The notes under the pieces are model-generated. The model worked only from the letters and a program-made list of their open reading frames with translations, was not told the origin of the DNA and searched no databases. A stretch of 64,000 nucleotides of DNA from Anagrus nilaparvatae (Eukaryota; Arthropoda; Insecta; Hymenoptera; Mymaridae): positions 1,116,001 through 1,180,000 of the forward strand of contig JAKSXM010000272.1 in NCBI GenBank assembly GCA_022575985.1, read 5' to 3'. Made by a program: the position numbers and the translations under genes. Below, piece after piece: positions 35,011 through 45,698 of this stretch. Position 1 is the first letter of the stretch. Each line of letters opens with the position of its first letter.

Positions 35011-35279
35011 ATAACCCACTAATTTGTGACTGTGACCTTTTATGGCTTAGTAATTGGATAAATAGTCTCCGTGATAAAGACGATGAAATTATGATGAAAA
35101 AACGGATAATTTGTACATTGATTTCAGAACACAGAGAATATTCAGTGCAAAAAATACCTTCTCAGATGCTAGGATGCATAAATAAGAATTTAGAAACTGC
35201 TTTATCAACATCAAGAGCTAAAACTCTTAAGCTTCATCACTTAAATAATTTGCTTTCAAAAATTGTTATTTTTATTTAG
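35011..35279 (+). CDS. Terminal exon of a leucine-rich-repeat protein gene (LRRCT cap)
   Basis: A consensus acceptor TTATTTTCCAG (ending at 35010) precedes a frame that opens with DNPLICDCDLLWLSNWI, the hallmark start of an LRR C-terminal cap (N-P-x-x-C-x-C-x-L-x-x-L-x-x-W). Two further cysteines follow (RIICTL and MLGC), completing the four-cysteine pattern. The frame continues as a basic tail to TAG at 35277-35279; an AATAAA lies at about 35342. The first codon is split by the intron. Upstream exons with the repeats are not in the window, or not recognisable. Such caps occur in secreted or membrane receptors such as Toll-like, Slit or kekkon-type proteins; which one cannot be said. No membrane segment follows. 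Confidence 0.8.
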
Positions 35280-36488
35280 ACTTATTATAATTAAAAACTA
35301 TACATTAATGACTTGTTTTATAGGGATTTATACATTACTGAAATAAATTCTTTTATTTTATACACACGACTTTTATAAACATTTTTCTCTATTTACCAGT
35401 AGTATTATTTTTTTAGTTATATTTTACAATAGTATATTGTTACGTTAAGGTATAAGAATTAAAGCAGGGTTTATTTTCAATAAATCTGAGCTTTACCTTA
35501 AATTTTATTTATATTGGAGTGGAATTATTCAAGTTAAATCAGCTTGGTATAATACTATTTATTTTATAGCAATTATTTACTTTTAGAATGAAGTATTCTC
35601 GAGTATACTTTATTCCTGAGTACAAAAAAGGAATTAAATAATGATAAATGTATAATGAATGTTAAAGATTCAAGGTTTTATTTACTTACATTTGGTGTTC
35701 TACTTTTTATCTACTAACATGTATACCTACGTTTAGAGAATACAGAAAATAACTTATAACTAGTTTGTGTTTTCACACAACTAATGATCATTCAACATGC
35801 TAACTTATAACAACTTTAACTTATACTCCCTAGTTATTATAAGTCACTTCGACTTCAAAATATTCTAAGTGCCTAAATCTAAAATATTCAATTTAACCCC
35901 CAGCCCAAAAAACGTCACTTTTTCAACCCTTTAGATCACGTTACCCGAACTAGTTAAATATCTGTATAGTGATCCCAAGGGAGATACTGGTATCAGAAAC
36001 TGGCTGCAGCAGAAGCTTTGTCTAGATTAGGATAATAGTATATTTACGGCTCATATCCAGAAAAATAAATAATGGCCCAAATCGCACCGGGGATTGTAAA
36101 TTGCAATTTGAGACATTCTTTATTTATGGACAAGGGCCGTATAAAATTGCGATTTTCATAGAGCAGTTCACGGTTTCGTACTTCCAAGTGCCAAAAATAC
36201 TGGTGAAGATACGCGTGTTGCCTTGGAGCCATTTTTACATTAATTAAATAACTTATCATAAAGTGATTATTATAAACATAGTGAAACCATAATTCAATAA
36301 TTTTCATATAAATTAATAAATTATAGAAACAGCCGTCTACGGTCGCCGTTAAATCCCATAGCGATTACATTAAAAATATGAAATAAAAACTCGATCGTGT
36401 GAAGTGAGACAGCTGACAGCTGACGATTTAATCTTACACCAGCATCCACAAGCCTAAATAATAAAGCAGCATCTAGACAGACGCAACG
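35280..36488. other. Intergenic DNA between LRR exon and Maverick genes
   Basis: AT-rich with no supported gene. At 35830-35900 there are TATTCTAAGT phrases like those in the insertion at 38320-38980. The Maverick terminal repeat should lie here, but I could not recognise it. Confidence 0.4.
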
Positions 36489-39400
36489 ATGACATCATCC
36501 ACAAGTAGACAGCATTTAATTGTTTTGAACGAAAAATCTCGTAGATATAAGCGCTTTAATTTTACGGGACGTGAAATTTCTGTAAAAATTCAGAAAAAAC
36601 CGCTGGATTTAAATGTCGATTTATTGCATGGTTGGATGAATGTATGAAAGAATTGCAAGACTTGTTGCTTGCACCGACATTGCGCAACGATTTTATAGGT
36701 ATAGAGATTCAAGCCACAGGGCTTTCAAAACCTTTATGGATGTCGTTTCGACCGGTAGGTAAATTTAACTATCGCGAAATTTTGACATTAATCGAAATCG
36801 CCTCTCAGAGTTCTAGTAGTTTCGACATAGCCTCTGAAAATTTGAATGTAACGGCATCCGTAGTCACTGTACCTGCAGGAAGGGGGCGTGTACCCTTATC
36901 GTACGTTTCTCGACACGATGTTAGAAAAGATTCTCTTTTAAAAATAAAAAGAAATAAATCTTGTTTAGCGAGATCTTTATGCGTAAGTTACGTTTATAAA
37001 CGTCGAGGTCAGGTAAGAAGTGGTTAATTTGTATGAAAAATGGAACGAAATAAGACAAGAGTACGGTCTCAAGCAGAAATTGATGGCTCTAAAGCTCGAA
37101 CGCGATGCAGGTGTAAATGTTCCTGAAATTGGATGCGGTCCTCAAGAGATACATCAGTTTCATACCGGTGGAAATCCAGTTTATGATGGCACCGAGTTCT
37201 TGATCGCCAGCGATATCCATATGCTTTATACTTTGAAAGTAATGTATTTCCCGAGGCTAAATCATTTCCGACCAATTTTGAATTTGAAAGCTGTGACAGG
37301 GTCACGAAATTATTGTATTCCGTGCAACAAGAAATATGAACATTATCATCGTTGTTCCAATCGTTGCTACAGGTGTAAGCAGATGCCACCATGTGAACCG
37401 GTCCAGCAGGCATTCCTTGTCGATTGTCCCGTTTGCAATAGGCAATTTTTTGGTCAAATTTGTTTTGATAAACACAAACCAGAAATTTGTGCTTCCATGT
37501 GGCACTGCCACGACTGTCTCAGAACCATCAAGGCTACGGAGGACTAGAGCCAGCATAAATGCTACGAAATTTTTTGTAAAATCTGTCTAAAGTGGGTCAG
37601 CATCAACCATTACTGTTTCATGCAACCAATCGTTAAAAAACCCGGGGTAAAGAGTCCTAATGTCATATTTTTGTTTTATGACTTTGAATCGCAGCAATCT
37701 GAGACAATGGTGGGTGATCGCTGCGTTAAAATACGTAGGCCAAATTTGTGCATGGTGCACCAAGTATGTACTTTTTGTATAAATGATTGCGATGAGAAAT
37801 TATGGTGTGATCAATGCGGTGTTCATGAGTACAAATTTGACAGGGATCCTGTGAAGCAGTTTGTCGATTTAGCTATTGAGCGTCGAACGTTGTTTTCCAA
37901 AGTTATCTGTCTGGCTCACAATAGCCAGGGTTTCGATGCTCAATTTATATTAAAGTACATTGTCGAGGTTGTGGGTCTTGAACCAAAATTAATTTTAAAC
38001 GGTACGAAAATTGTGCTGATGACGTTGGACAATGTAAAATTTTTAGACAGCTTAAATTATTTCCATATGCCACTGAGCGCATTAACAAAAGCCTTTGGTT
38101 TTCCTGATTCATCCAAGGGTACTTTCCCTTACTTGTTTAATAGACCGGAGAATATAATGTACAGGGGACCCATACCTGATAAGAAATATTGTTCTCCGGA
38201 TAGCATGTCTCCCAATGTTAGAGAAAAATTTTTAAGTTGACACGACGAGATGACGGCTTCGCAGTATGTTTTTAATTTTGAAGAAGAGATTGTACGGTAC
38301 TGCAGAGAAGATGTAAAAACTTATAACCGGTTTGTGTAAACACAACCTAAATGCATGGAACATGTTTACTTCCAGCTGAGGACTAGGTATAATACAAATG
38401 TTACTTAACATTACAATACAATTTTCTAATTTTATAATTTGAAATTATCAACTTACTATCTGTTAAGATTCTAAACCCAAACTATTTTGATTCCCTAAAC
38501 CTGAATTATTCTAAGTCCCTTAATCGATATTATTTTAAGTTGATAAACCTGTATTATCTTAAGTCCTTAAGCTCAGATTTTTCAAAGTCTCCTAATTATT
38601 CTAAGTTTCATTTGACCCCCCCCCCCTTAAATAAGACAAATTTGACCACCCCCCTTATATAGTACAAATTTTACCACTCCCCTTAAATAGGACAAATTTG
38701 ACCACCCCCCTTAAATAGGACAAATTTGACCACCCCCCTTAAATAGAACATATTTGACCACCCCCCTTAAATAGGAAATATTTGACCATCCCCTTAAATG
38801 GGACATATTTGACCACCCCCCTTAAATAGGACATATTTAACCACCCCCCTTAAATAGGACAAATTTGACCACCCCCCTTAAATAGGACAAATTTGACCAC
38901 CCCCCTTAAATAGGACATATTTGACCACCCCCCTTCATTTTCAAGTTCTGAACCCTTTCCCTATAAACATGTTCCATGTTAAAATATTGAAACTGGCATG
39001 CATAGCTTTTAGAAAATCATTTTTGGAAAACGGTAAAGTTTGTCCGTTCACAGAGGCTACGACGATCGCTAGTACTTGTATACGAGTGTACAGAAAAAAT
39101 TTTCTAAAGCCATATTTGGTAGGAATTTTACCGAACCACGGTTACCGGTTTAACGACAATCAGTCAGCAGTTGCACTGAAATGGCTTGTGTGGAAGGAAA
39201 GCGTATTGAATCGTTACATTTACCATGCAGGTAGATGTAGGGAAATCAAATTGCCGATTAATTTGAAGGTTGATGGTTTTTCAGACCCTAGACCAGGAGA
39301 AGCACACAGAGGCGTCTGTTTGCAATTTTACGGGTGCTACTGGTACGGTTGCTATAAATGTTACAGAATTAACCGAGACGTAGCCGTAAGCAAAAATTGC

Positions 39401-40928
39401 ACGTTAGCGATCGCCAATCGAATTCGCGCTAATAATTACATGCTCAACGGAGTGTGATTTTAATCGTGAGTTCAAAGAGAGAGAGGAGATGAGAGAATAC
39501 GTTTCGCGACATAGTTTGACGAAATACGATCCTCTGAACGTGAGAGATGCCTTTTACGGGGGAAGGACCGAAAATTTCGTGAAACTGTACGAGACAAGAG
39601 AGGGCGAAAAAATCAAATACGTAGACGTGACCTCGCTCTGTCCGTTTATATGTAAAAGAGGTGAATTTCCGGTTGGGCATCCGAAACTGTACGTGGGCTT
39701 GGCAGAGTGCAAGGATTTTGCTGGCGAGAATTATGAAAAGTTTTCGGCAAAAGTCAATGGCGTAGTTTTTTGCAAAGTACTACCACCTCGAAACTTGTTA
39801 CATCCAGTTTTGCCCGTGAAAATGCACAATAAGCTTTTGTTTGCTTTGTGTAGAACCTATTGCGAGGAGATGAGCCAGGAGGCGTGTACTCATGAGGACG
39901 AAAATTTGCGATGTTTTACAGGGACTTGGGTTTCTCTGGAGATTACAAATCGCTTGAAAAGGGCTATGTCATCTGCGGAATTTACGAAATTTGGCATTAC
40001 AGTAAAATGACCAAGTATAATCAGGCTGCAAAGACTAGCGGTCTCTTTGCCGAGTATATCGATACTTTTTACAAGCTTAAAACCGAGGCCAGCGGCTTTC
40101 CGTCCGAGTGCGTCGACGAGACGACGATCGAAGCATGCATTGAAAACGTCAAGGTGAGCGAGGGCATAGAGCTAGAGAGAGAGAAAATTCAAAAGAACAT
40201 GGCTATCAGGGGTGTTGCGAAGCTTTGTTTAAACACGCTTTGGGGATTTTTCGGTCAGCAGGAAAACAAATTGCAGACAAAGATAATTCGGGATCCTGCA
40301 GAGTTGTAAGCTCTTTTGGCTTCTCCAATGTCTGGCGTTTTACCTGTTAATGACGACGTACTGTATCTGAGCATGAGGACCAAAGAAGGATGTTACGGAC
40401 CGTTAAATACAGCAAACGCAGTTTTGGCTGCTTACGTAACTGCTCAAGCGAGACTGAAACTTTACAGTTATCTCGAATACCTTGGCCCTTCCAGCTTGTA
40501 TTGTGAAACAGATTCGGTATTATACGTTACTGACGAACAGGAGGGTTCCCCTGATTTGTAGACTTCTTGGAGAGCTCACGAATGAACTCGAGGCGTAAGG
40601 TCAAAACGCGTTCATAACAGGTTTTGTCTTTGGCGGACCGAAATTTTACGCTCTGACGACCAGGAAAGACGACGGTACCCTTGTACAAGTTTGCAAAGTC
40701 AAGGGTATCAGGCTTAATTATCAAAATAGTAATGAAATAAATTTTGATAGCGTAAAATCACTCGTATGCGAGGAAATCGATACTATAACAGTGAACGACA
40801 ACTATGCAATTAGACTTACAAAATTTCACGACTTTGTTACCAAAAAAGAAAGCAAAGTTTGTAAAACAGTGTAAACGAAACGCAGATATGTAAATGAAAG
40901 TTTTAGCTTGCCATTTGGCCATGTTTGA
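36489..40928 (+). pseudogene. Protein-primed family B DNA polymerase (broken)
   Basis: Starts at ATG 36489 with the N-terminal region usual for Maverick polymerases and ends at the TGA at 40926-40928. Recognisable parts are: cysteine-rich linker (C-X2-C clusters at about 37310-37530), Exo I FYDFES (about 37675), Exo II AHNSQGFDAQF (about 37915), motif A YVDVTSLCPF (about 39620), motif B KLCLNTLWGFFGQ (about 40220) and motif C YCETDSV (about 40500). In motif C the first catalytic Asp of D-T-D is Glu. Frameshifts occur near 36610, 37020, 37550, 39460, 39980 and others. Stops include TGA 38238-38240 and TAA at about 40874. A roughly 660-bp insertion sits at 38320-38980. Function is lost. Confidence 0.9.
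38320..38980. repeat. Insertion in polymerase gene carrying a 28-bp minisatellite
   Basis: Polymerase coding sequence stops at GATGTAAAA (38311-38319) and resumes at TTAAAATATTG (38979), leaving a probable short TAAAA duplication. The insert holds about 11-12 copies (roughly 38610-38940) of a 28-bp unit made of TTAAATAGGACAAATTTG followed by ACCACCCCCC. A pair of inverted phrases, GGAACATGTTTA and TAAACATGTTCC, lies near its two ends. Its left third has TATTCTAAGTCC repeats shared with 35830-35900. No coding potential. Confidence 0.7.
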
Positions 40929-41020
40929 ATAAAATGAAGAAAAAAAATTTTTTTGTTAAACTACAACAATTGTATTTCTTTTTCTTTCTCTTTAAATATA
41001 TTCCTAGCCTTTTTTTTTAA

Positions 41021-42590
41021 AACCATTAAAGCCTGAAATCTGTTTTTTGGTTATATAATAAATCTGTTATCTGTACTTTGGCTACGCGTATCTCGGCGAA
41101 TTTTTTTCTAATTACCATAAAAATTGGTGTACCACTATTTTTGAGTATGCTCTTTCAGAATCTGCCAAAAAAATTTCGAAAAATTATGTTTTTCATGCAG
41201 ATTTCCAAGAAATAAAAAAAAAATGCCGATTTTTTTAAAGACTTTTTTTAAAATACATGAGTTTTCGACCTGAAAAAATTTTCGTAGATTATTGCAATAG
41301 TAAAAAAGAGTGCAATTTTTGTTCAATCTTTTCGTCTACAACCTGCAGAAAAAAAAATTTTACCGTTTTCGGGCAAAAATTTGGTCCCAAAAAAGTGCAT
41401 TTTTCCAAAAAATGAAAGTTACTCTAGTCAATATACGGGTTTTGTTTTATTGTCACTAGGCCTCTCAAGGTTTAGTAGGGTTTTTTGGGTCGCTGATCAC
41501 GAATATTGAGATAATTTTTATAAAAAATCGGTCCTTACCCTTCAATAAGCAAAAACTACCCCTACAAAGGGGTAGTTTTTATACTTTTGCTCTGGCTCTT
41601 ATCAGATTTGGTCTAGAGGGGTTTTTTGGGTCGCTGATCACGAATATTGAGATAATGTTCATAAATACTTGTAGCGTCACCCTTAAATCAGCAAAAACTA
41701 CCGCTGAAGGGGTATTACCCCTCTAGACCAAATCTGATAAGAGCCAGAGCAAAAGTATAAAAACTACCCAATTGTAGGAGTAGTTTTTGCTTATTGAAAG
41801 GTAAGGACCGATTTTTTATAAAAATTACCTCAATATTCGTGATCAGCGACCCAAAAAACCCCTCTAGACCAAATCTGATAAGAGCCAGAGCAAAAGTATA
41901 AAAACTACCCCTTTGTAGGGGTAGTTTTTGCTTATTGAAGGGTAAGGACCGATTTTTTATAAAAATTATCTCAATATTCGTGATCAGCTAGCCAAAAAAC
42001 TCCTCTAGACCAAATCTGATAAGAGCCAGAGCAAAAGTAGCAAAAATACCCCCTTTTGGGGGTAGTTTTTTCTTATTTAAGGGTGAAACCCCGATTTTTT
42101 ATAAAAAATACCTCAATATTCGTGATCAGCGACCCAAAAAACCCTACTAAACCGAATCTTGAGAGGCCTAGTGACAATAAAACCCAACCCGTATATTGAC
42201 TAGAGTAACTTTCGTTTTTTGGAAAAATGCACTTTTTTGGGACCAAATTTTTGCCCGAAAACGCTAAAATTTTTTTTCTGCAGGTTGTAGACGGAAAGAT
42301 TGATCAAAAATTGCACTCTTTTTTACTATTGCAATAATCTATGAAAATTTTTTCAGGTCGAAAACTCATGTTTTTTAAAAAAAGTCTTTAAAAAAATCGG
42401 CATTTTTTTTTTTTATTTCTTGGAAATCTGCATGAAAAACATAATTTTTCGAAATTTTTTTGGCAGATTCTGAAAGACCATACTCAAAAATAGTGGTACA
42501 CCAATTTTTATGTTAATTAGAAAAAAATTCGCCGAGATACGCGTAGCCAAAGTACAGTTACGGCAAAAGTCGATTTCAGGCGTTAATGGG
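41021..42590. mobile_element. TTAA-flanked foldback element (1.57 kb)
   Basis: TTAA at 41017-41020 and 42591-42594 flank arms ending (from the right) CCCATTAACGCCTGAAATC and (left) ACCATTAAAGCCTGAAATC. The arms stay complementary for over 400 bp, passing through TGTACTTTGGCTACGCG. The middle has inverted and direct copies of a roughly 140-bp unit containing GATCAGCGACCCAAAAAACC and CTACCCCT. No transposase. It lies between polymerase and ATPase and so does not interrupt a gene. Confidence 0.75.
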
Positions 42591-42639
42591 TTAATTACCT
42601 AATAGCAGTTGCAGAAGCAGAAGCAGTATTCTACCAGTG

Positions 42640-42800
42640 GCAGCAGTGACTAATGATCCAGCTCGCTTCAGCGTACAACGAGGCTCGCTAAGCAAGCGGG
42701 CGGCGGCGTGCGGGGGCCCCCTGCCCACCGAGGCTGCGCTAGCAGTTTTGGACGCTGCGCGAGCCAAATCGTGCTTGTAGCAGCAACTGCAGCCGTTTTG
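42640..42800. promoter_or_regulatory. Isolated GC-rich patch upstream of the packaging ATPase
   Basis: About 150 bp rich in G and C, with GCGGGCGGCGGCG and a GGGGGCCCCC palindrome near 42713, in an otherwise strongly AT-rich region. It may be a promoter for the capsid-gene half of the element, or residual 5' leader. A pyrimidine tract ending in CAG (about 42824-42836) follows and could be a 3' splice site just before the ATPase ATG. Function is inferred. Confidence 0.35.
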
Positions 42801-42869
42801 ATTGTAAGCGCGTTAACGAAAAGACTTTTTTTTTCAGCACCGAAAATTTGGCACGCGGCTAACTAAAAA

Positions 42870-43702
42870 ATGGATCAATTTTATCGCTCTTGGAAACATC
42901 CATGGACTTGTATGATTAGTGGACCTACGGGTTTGTATTTAAAACTTTTTTTTTTTTTTCAAATCACACATCTAACTTTGATTTTTTTTTCTTCTTATTT
43001 ACGCACATTTACGTCACGTCGTCCATTAAACTACGTTTATGCGAAAAATAAAAGGCGCTGGAAAAACAATTTTCATAAAAAATTACCTCGACTATGTCGA
43101 CCAGCTTCACGATCGCCCATTTGATCAAATTTTACTGTACTACTCCATCTGGCAGGATACTTAAAAAAAATTAGGCGCAAACATCGAGTTTGGGTATACC
43201 CAATTCTGCGGATTACTTGCGTGACAGAGACAAGGCAAAACTTTTGATTCTCGACGATCTTTTGATCGAGTCTTCGGATTGTGATGACATTTTAAATTTA
43301 TTTACCAAAGGTAGTCATCACAGTAACCTGTGCGTATTTTTTACCACGCAAAACTTGTTTCACAAGGGCAAAAATCATCGAGATATTTCTTTGAACTCGA
43401 ATTACTTGGTGTTACTTAAAAATCCGAGAGACAAGTCACAGTTACGTTATTTGGCTCATCAATTGTACCCTGAAAACCCACTCTTTGTACAACAGGCTTA
43501 TCTGGATGCCACCACCAGACGTCACGGTTATCTTTTAGTTGATCTCAAGCAATCGACTCCCGAAATTATATGCTTCAGAGCAAATATTTTTCCGCATGAA
43601 AGTGTCTACCAGACACTTTTTTACGTACCGATAAATGCATATTCATCCGGGGCAAAGAAAAGGAAAAAAATCCCTCCCATGTCCTCAGTCATTTATGTAT
43701 GA
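42870..43702 (+). pseudogene. A32-like DNA-packaging ATPase (broken), with an intron in the P-loop
   Basis: ATG at 42870 gives a short first segment ending in I-S-G-P-T-G. The matching second half of the Walker A loop (A-G-K-T) begins at 43055. Between them is a 124-bp segment with GT...AG ends. Downstream, a frameshift near 43190 precedes the Walker B segment KLLILDDLL and the sensor region FFTTQNLF, then family-like sequence (DISLNSNYLVLLKNPRD, LPENPL-type linker) to the TGA at 43700-43702. The family pumps DNA into capsids of adenovirus-like and Maverick elements. Another stop lies before the frameshift (about 43162). Confidence in the family is high. Confidence 0.88.
42931..43054 (+). other. 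Probable 124-bp spliceosomal intron in the ATPase P-loop
   Basis: Begins GTTTGT and ends AAATAAAAG. The terminal AG is the first AG anywhere in the segment, and a long T tract occurs in its first half. Removing it joins the reading frame exactly inside the Walker A motif (phase 1). Without splicing the frame is lost. The 3' end lacks an adjacent pyrimidine tract, which weakens the case. Confidence 0.6.
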
Positions 43703-44108
43703 TGGCGACGAAAAGACGCAGTAATAGCAGCAGCAGCAGCAGCACCAGCTGTACCAGTAAAAAGTGCCCCATATCCAAAAAGCACGCAAATATTTAGAGA
43801 GCATTAAATCACCTGGAGAGCAGACACAGGGTCGTTTTACTCAGTACTGCGGATCGCGATCTCATCAAGTGTATATGCGAATGCGCGTTAAATATTTTGA
43901 GAAGCAACCTACCGCTGAAAAAAATCGCCTCAGAAGACACGCCCAATTACTGAGATTACTGACTGCCGAGCGAAAAGGTGACAAATTCAAAGGTAAAAAA
44001 CAGTTACTTGTGCAACACGGCGGTGGTGCCTTCTTGCCTGCTCTCTTAACACCAATCATTACAGCTGTACTGGATAAGTTTCTTTTGACTCGATTGAGTA
44101 ATAAGTAG
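43702..44108 (+). pseudogene. Small conserved Maverick protein with basic body and hydrophobic C-terminus
   Basis: The ATG at 43702 overlaps the ATPase stop (TGATG). The N-terminus is basic, then a serine run encoded by (AGC)6 at about 43728-43745. The frame is lost in or just after this repeat and resumes at about 43755. It carries a basic helical region and a C-terminal hydrophobic segment, GGGAFLPALLTPIITAVLDKF, ending at the TAG at 44106-44108. Small proteins with a glycine-started hydrophobic tail are found in most Polintons, where they are thought to be virion core or membrane-active proteins. The function is not established. Confidence 0.7.
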
Positions 44109-44117
44109 AAAAAAAAA

Positions 44118-44751
44118 ATGGATCACGCTGCTAAAATGATTCTCGTCCCAGCCGATACGGGTATCGGTGCATCGCCAATGACTGCCGGTACCATTGATAA
44201 ATCGTCACCCTGTCGTGACGGTGACATGTTTCAAGAAAATAAAAAAAAAAACAGTACAGACACCGGGCACGTTTGAAAGCAGGCTTGATGCTGAAATGGC
44301 CGATATTTTACAGTCAGACAAGGAGGAATTCGAAAAGAGCATCTTGTACAACCAGATTTTTCAGCGATTCTTACAACACAGAGCAAGCACGAGCGTTGAC
44401 CAAAATTTATAAGTCGAAAAGTTACAGCACGAGGTCGAAGAAATGGAGGCAGCGCGAAATTCCGACGACAATATCATTGAAACGATATCCAAGAGATTTC
44501 AAGAAAAAGCCAAAAGTTTTTTAATGTTTGCACGAAAAGTGTCTTCTGTCGAGTGGGATTCGGAAGGTAAAGTACGCGTGCGCGGTATGCCACTCCCTGG
44601 CGCAAATATATTGGATTTGGTAAATGACGCTATGAGATCTAAAAAAAGAATCAGAGCAGCGGGACGTGGTCAGTTTTGCGCTGCACTTCGAGCTGCAGGT
44701 ATACCCGAAAACTTTGTTGAAACCAAGAATTTTGGAGAGAAGGAGTTGTAG
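44118..44751 (+). pseudogene. Conserved Maverick ORF of unknown function (coiled-coil plus C-terminal domain)
   Basis: Starts MDHAAKMILVPAD at 44118. A frameshift near 44230 leads into TPGTFESRLDAEMADIL, a charged helical region. An in-frame TAA at 44410-44412 interrupts it, and the same frame then continues with a glutamate-rich helix and a C-terminal domain carrying KVRVRGMPLPGANILDLVNDAM. This architecture (RLD-x-x-M-x-x-IL near the start, G-x-x-x-P-G-x-N-x-x-DL near the end) is one of the recurrent ORFs in animal Polintons. No enzymatic motif is evident. Confidence 0.7.
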
Positions 44752-44756
44752 TTGCA

Positions 44757-45475
44757 CCTCATTTTGCTTCTTCTACTTCTGCGGCGCAACATTTGATTTT
44801 AGCGTCTCCGTTGCAATCGGCAAGTACACCACTGCGCAAAAATAAAACGTTTCCATTGGTAAACGATTCGACTATCAAGGACGCTCTCGACGCAGGAGAT
44901 TCGTCACCAATAGACTCTGCATCGTCATCAATTACAAGTCCAACAGCAACAACAACGCCCAACAAAAGTTTGAAAATAAAAAAATAAAAAGAGAGTTCCC
45001 GGACGTTCGTCGTCGTCGTTTCGTTCACCAGCTAATTCACCGCTAAAGCAATGGAGTCGTATCAAGTAAAAAAAACCAAGAAGCTGTTGCGCCTCCCGTA
45101 TTTCAGCAAGATACGGAAAATCCAATCGAGATTGCAGTTGAACCTATAGGTGTAGGGGAGATTGATTCTTCCGACCAAAATAGCATTCTTATTGATTTAT
45201 TGCCGTTTGAAATGCATTTAAACGGGTACGAGTTTTGCGGAGTCGGAACGCATCTCGATGAGCGTCTGCAACAAAATAATCACGAGATAAATCCGCTTGA
45301 CAAAGCCTGCTTACAACATGACAAGGATTACTCGAAAAACAAAGACCGGCGTAAACCCGATTGAGTTTTAGCCGAGAAAGCATTTTCCCGCATGTTGTCC
45401 TTCGACGCCGAACCAGACGAGAGAACTGCCGCGTTAATTACAGCCTGCTGTATGGTTTCAAAAATTACTTTTTAG
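44757..45475 (+). pseudogene. Parvovirus-type phospholipase A2 protein (broken)
   Basis: A serine/threonine-rich low-complexity N-terminal part (about 44770-44990) is followed, after frame changes, by a phospholipase A2 domain at about 45225-45340. It has a calcium-loop motif FCGVGTHL, then NPLDKACLQHDKDY containing the catalytic His-Asp pair. A TGA stop at about 45362 then interrupts the frame, which continues to TAG at 45473-45475 (VLAEKAFSRM). PLA2 domains of this type let parvoviruses and some Maverick/adintovirus particles breach endosomal membranes (established for parvoviruses; inferred here). It sits between the core-protein genes and integrase. Confidence 0.8.
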
Positions 45476-45698
45476 AAATTTTTCGATCGAATTCAAAAAG
45501 CTATTGGTTTTAATAAGAAAAAAAATAAAAATAAAAAAACAAAGAATGAAAAAGTGATAAAGGAGAAAAAGAAAAAGAATACGAAGTAGAATCAAAAGCT
45601 CAATGTTATCGAAAAAGCAAAAAAGAAAAATATAACGTCAGTTAGTAAAAATAATAATAATAACAAGAAGACGAAAAATAATAATAACAAAGTTAAGA
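45476..45698 (+). other. Lysine-rich spacer, possibly the end of a basic protein
   Basis: A-rich sequence that reads as lysine/asparagine runs in all plus-strand frames. It may be the degraded basic tail of the preceding gene; no motif. Confidence 0.3.

Noticed and set aside
36044..36307. 87-codon minus-strand ORF before the Maverick
   Set aside because: No recognisable motif; composition compatible with chance.
38610..38940. Regular 28-bp repeats could suggest a CRISPR array
   Set aside because: Units are head-to-tail without spacers and lie in eukaryotic DNA inside a transposon gene.
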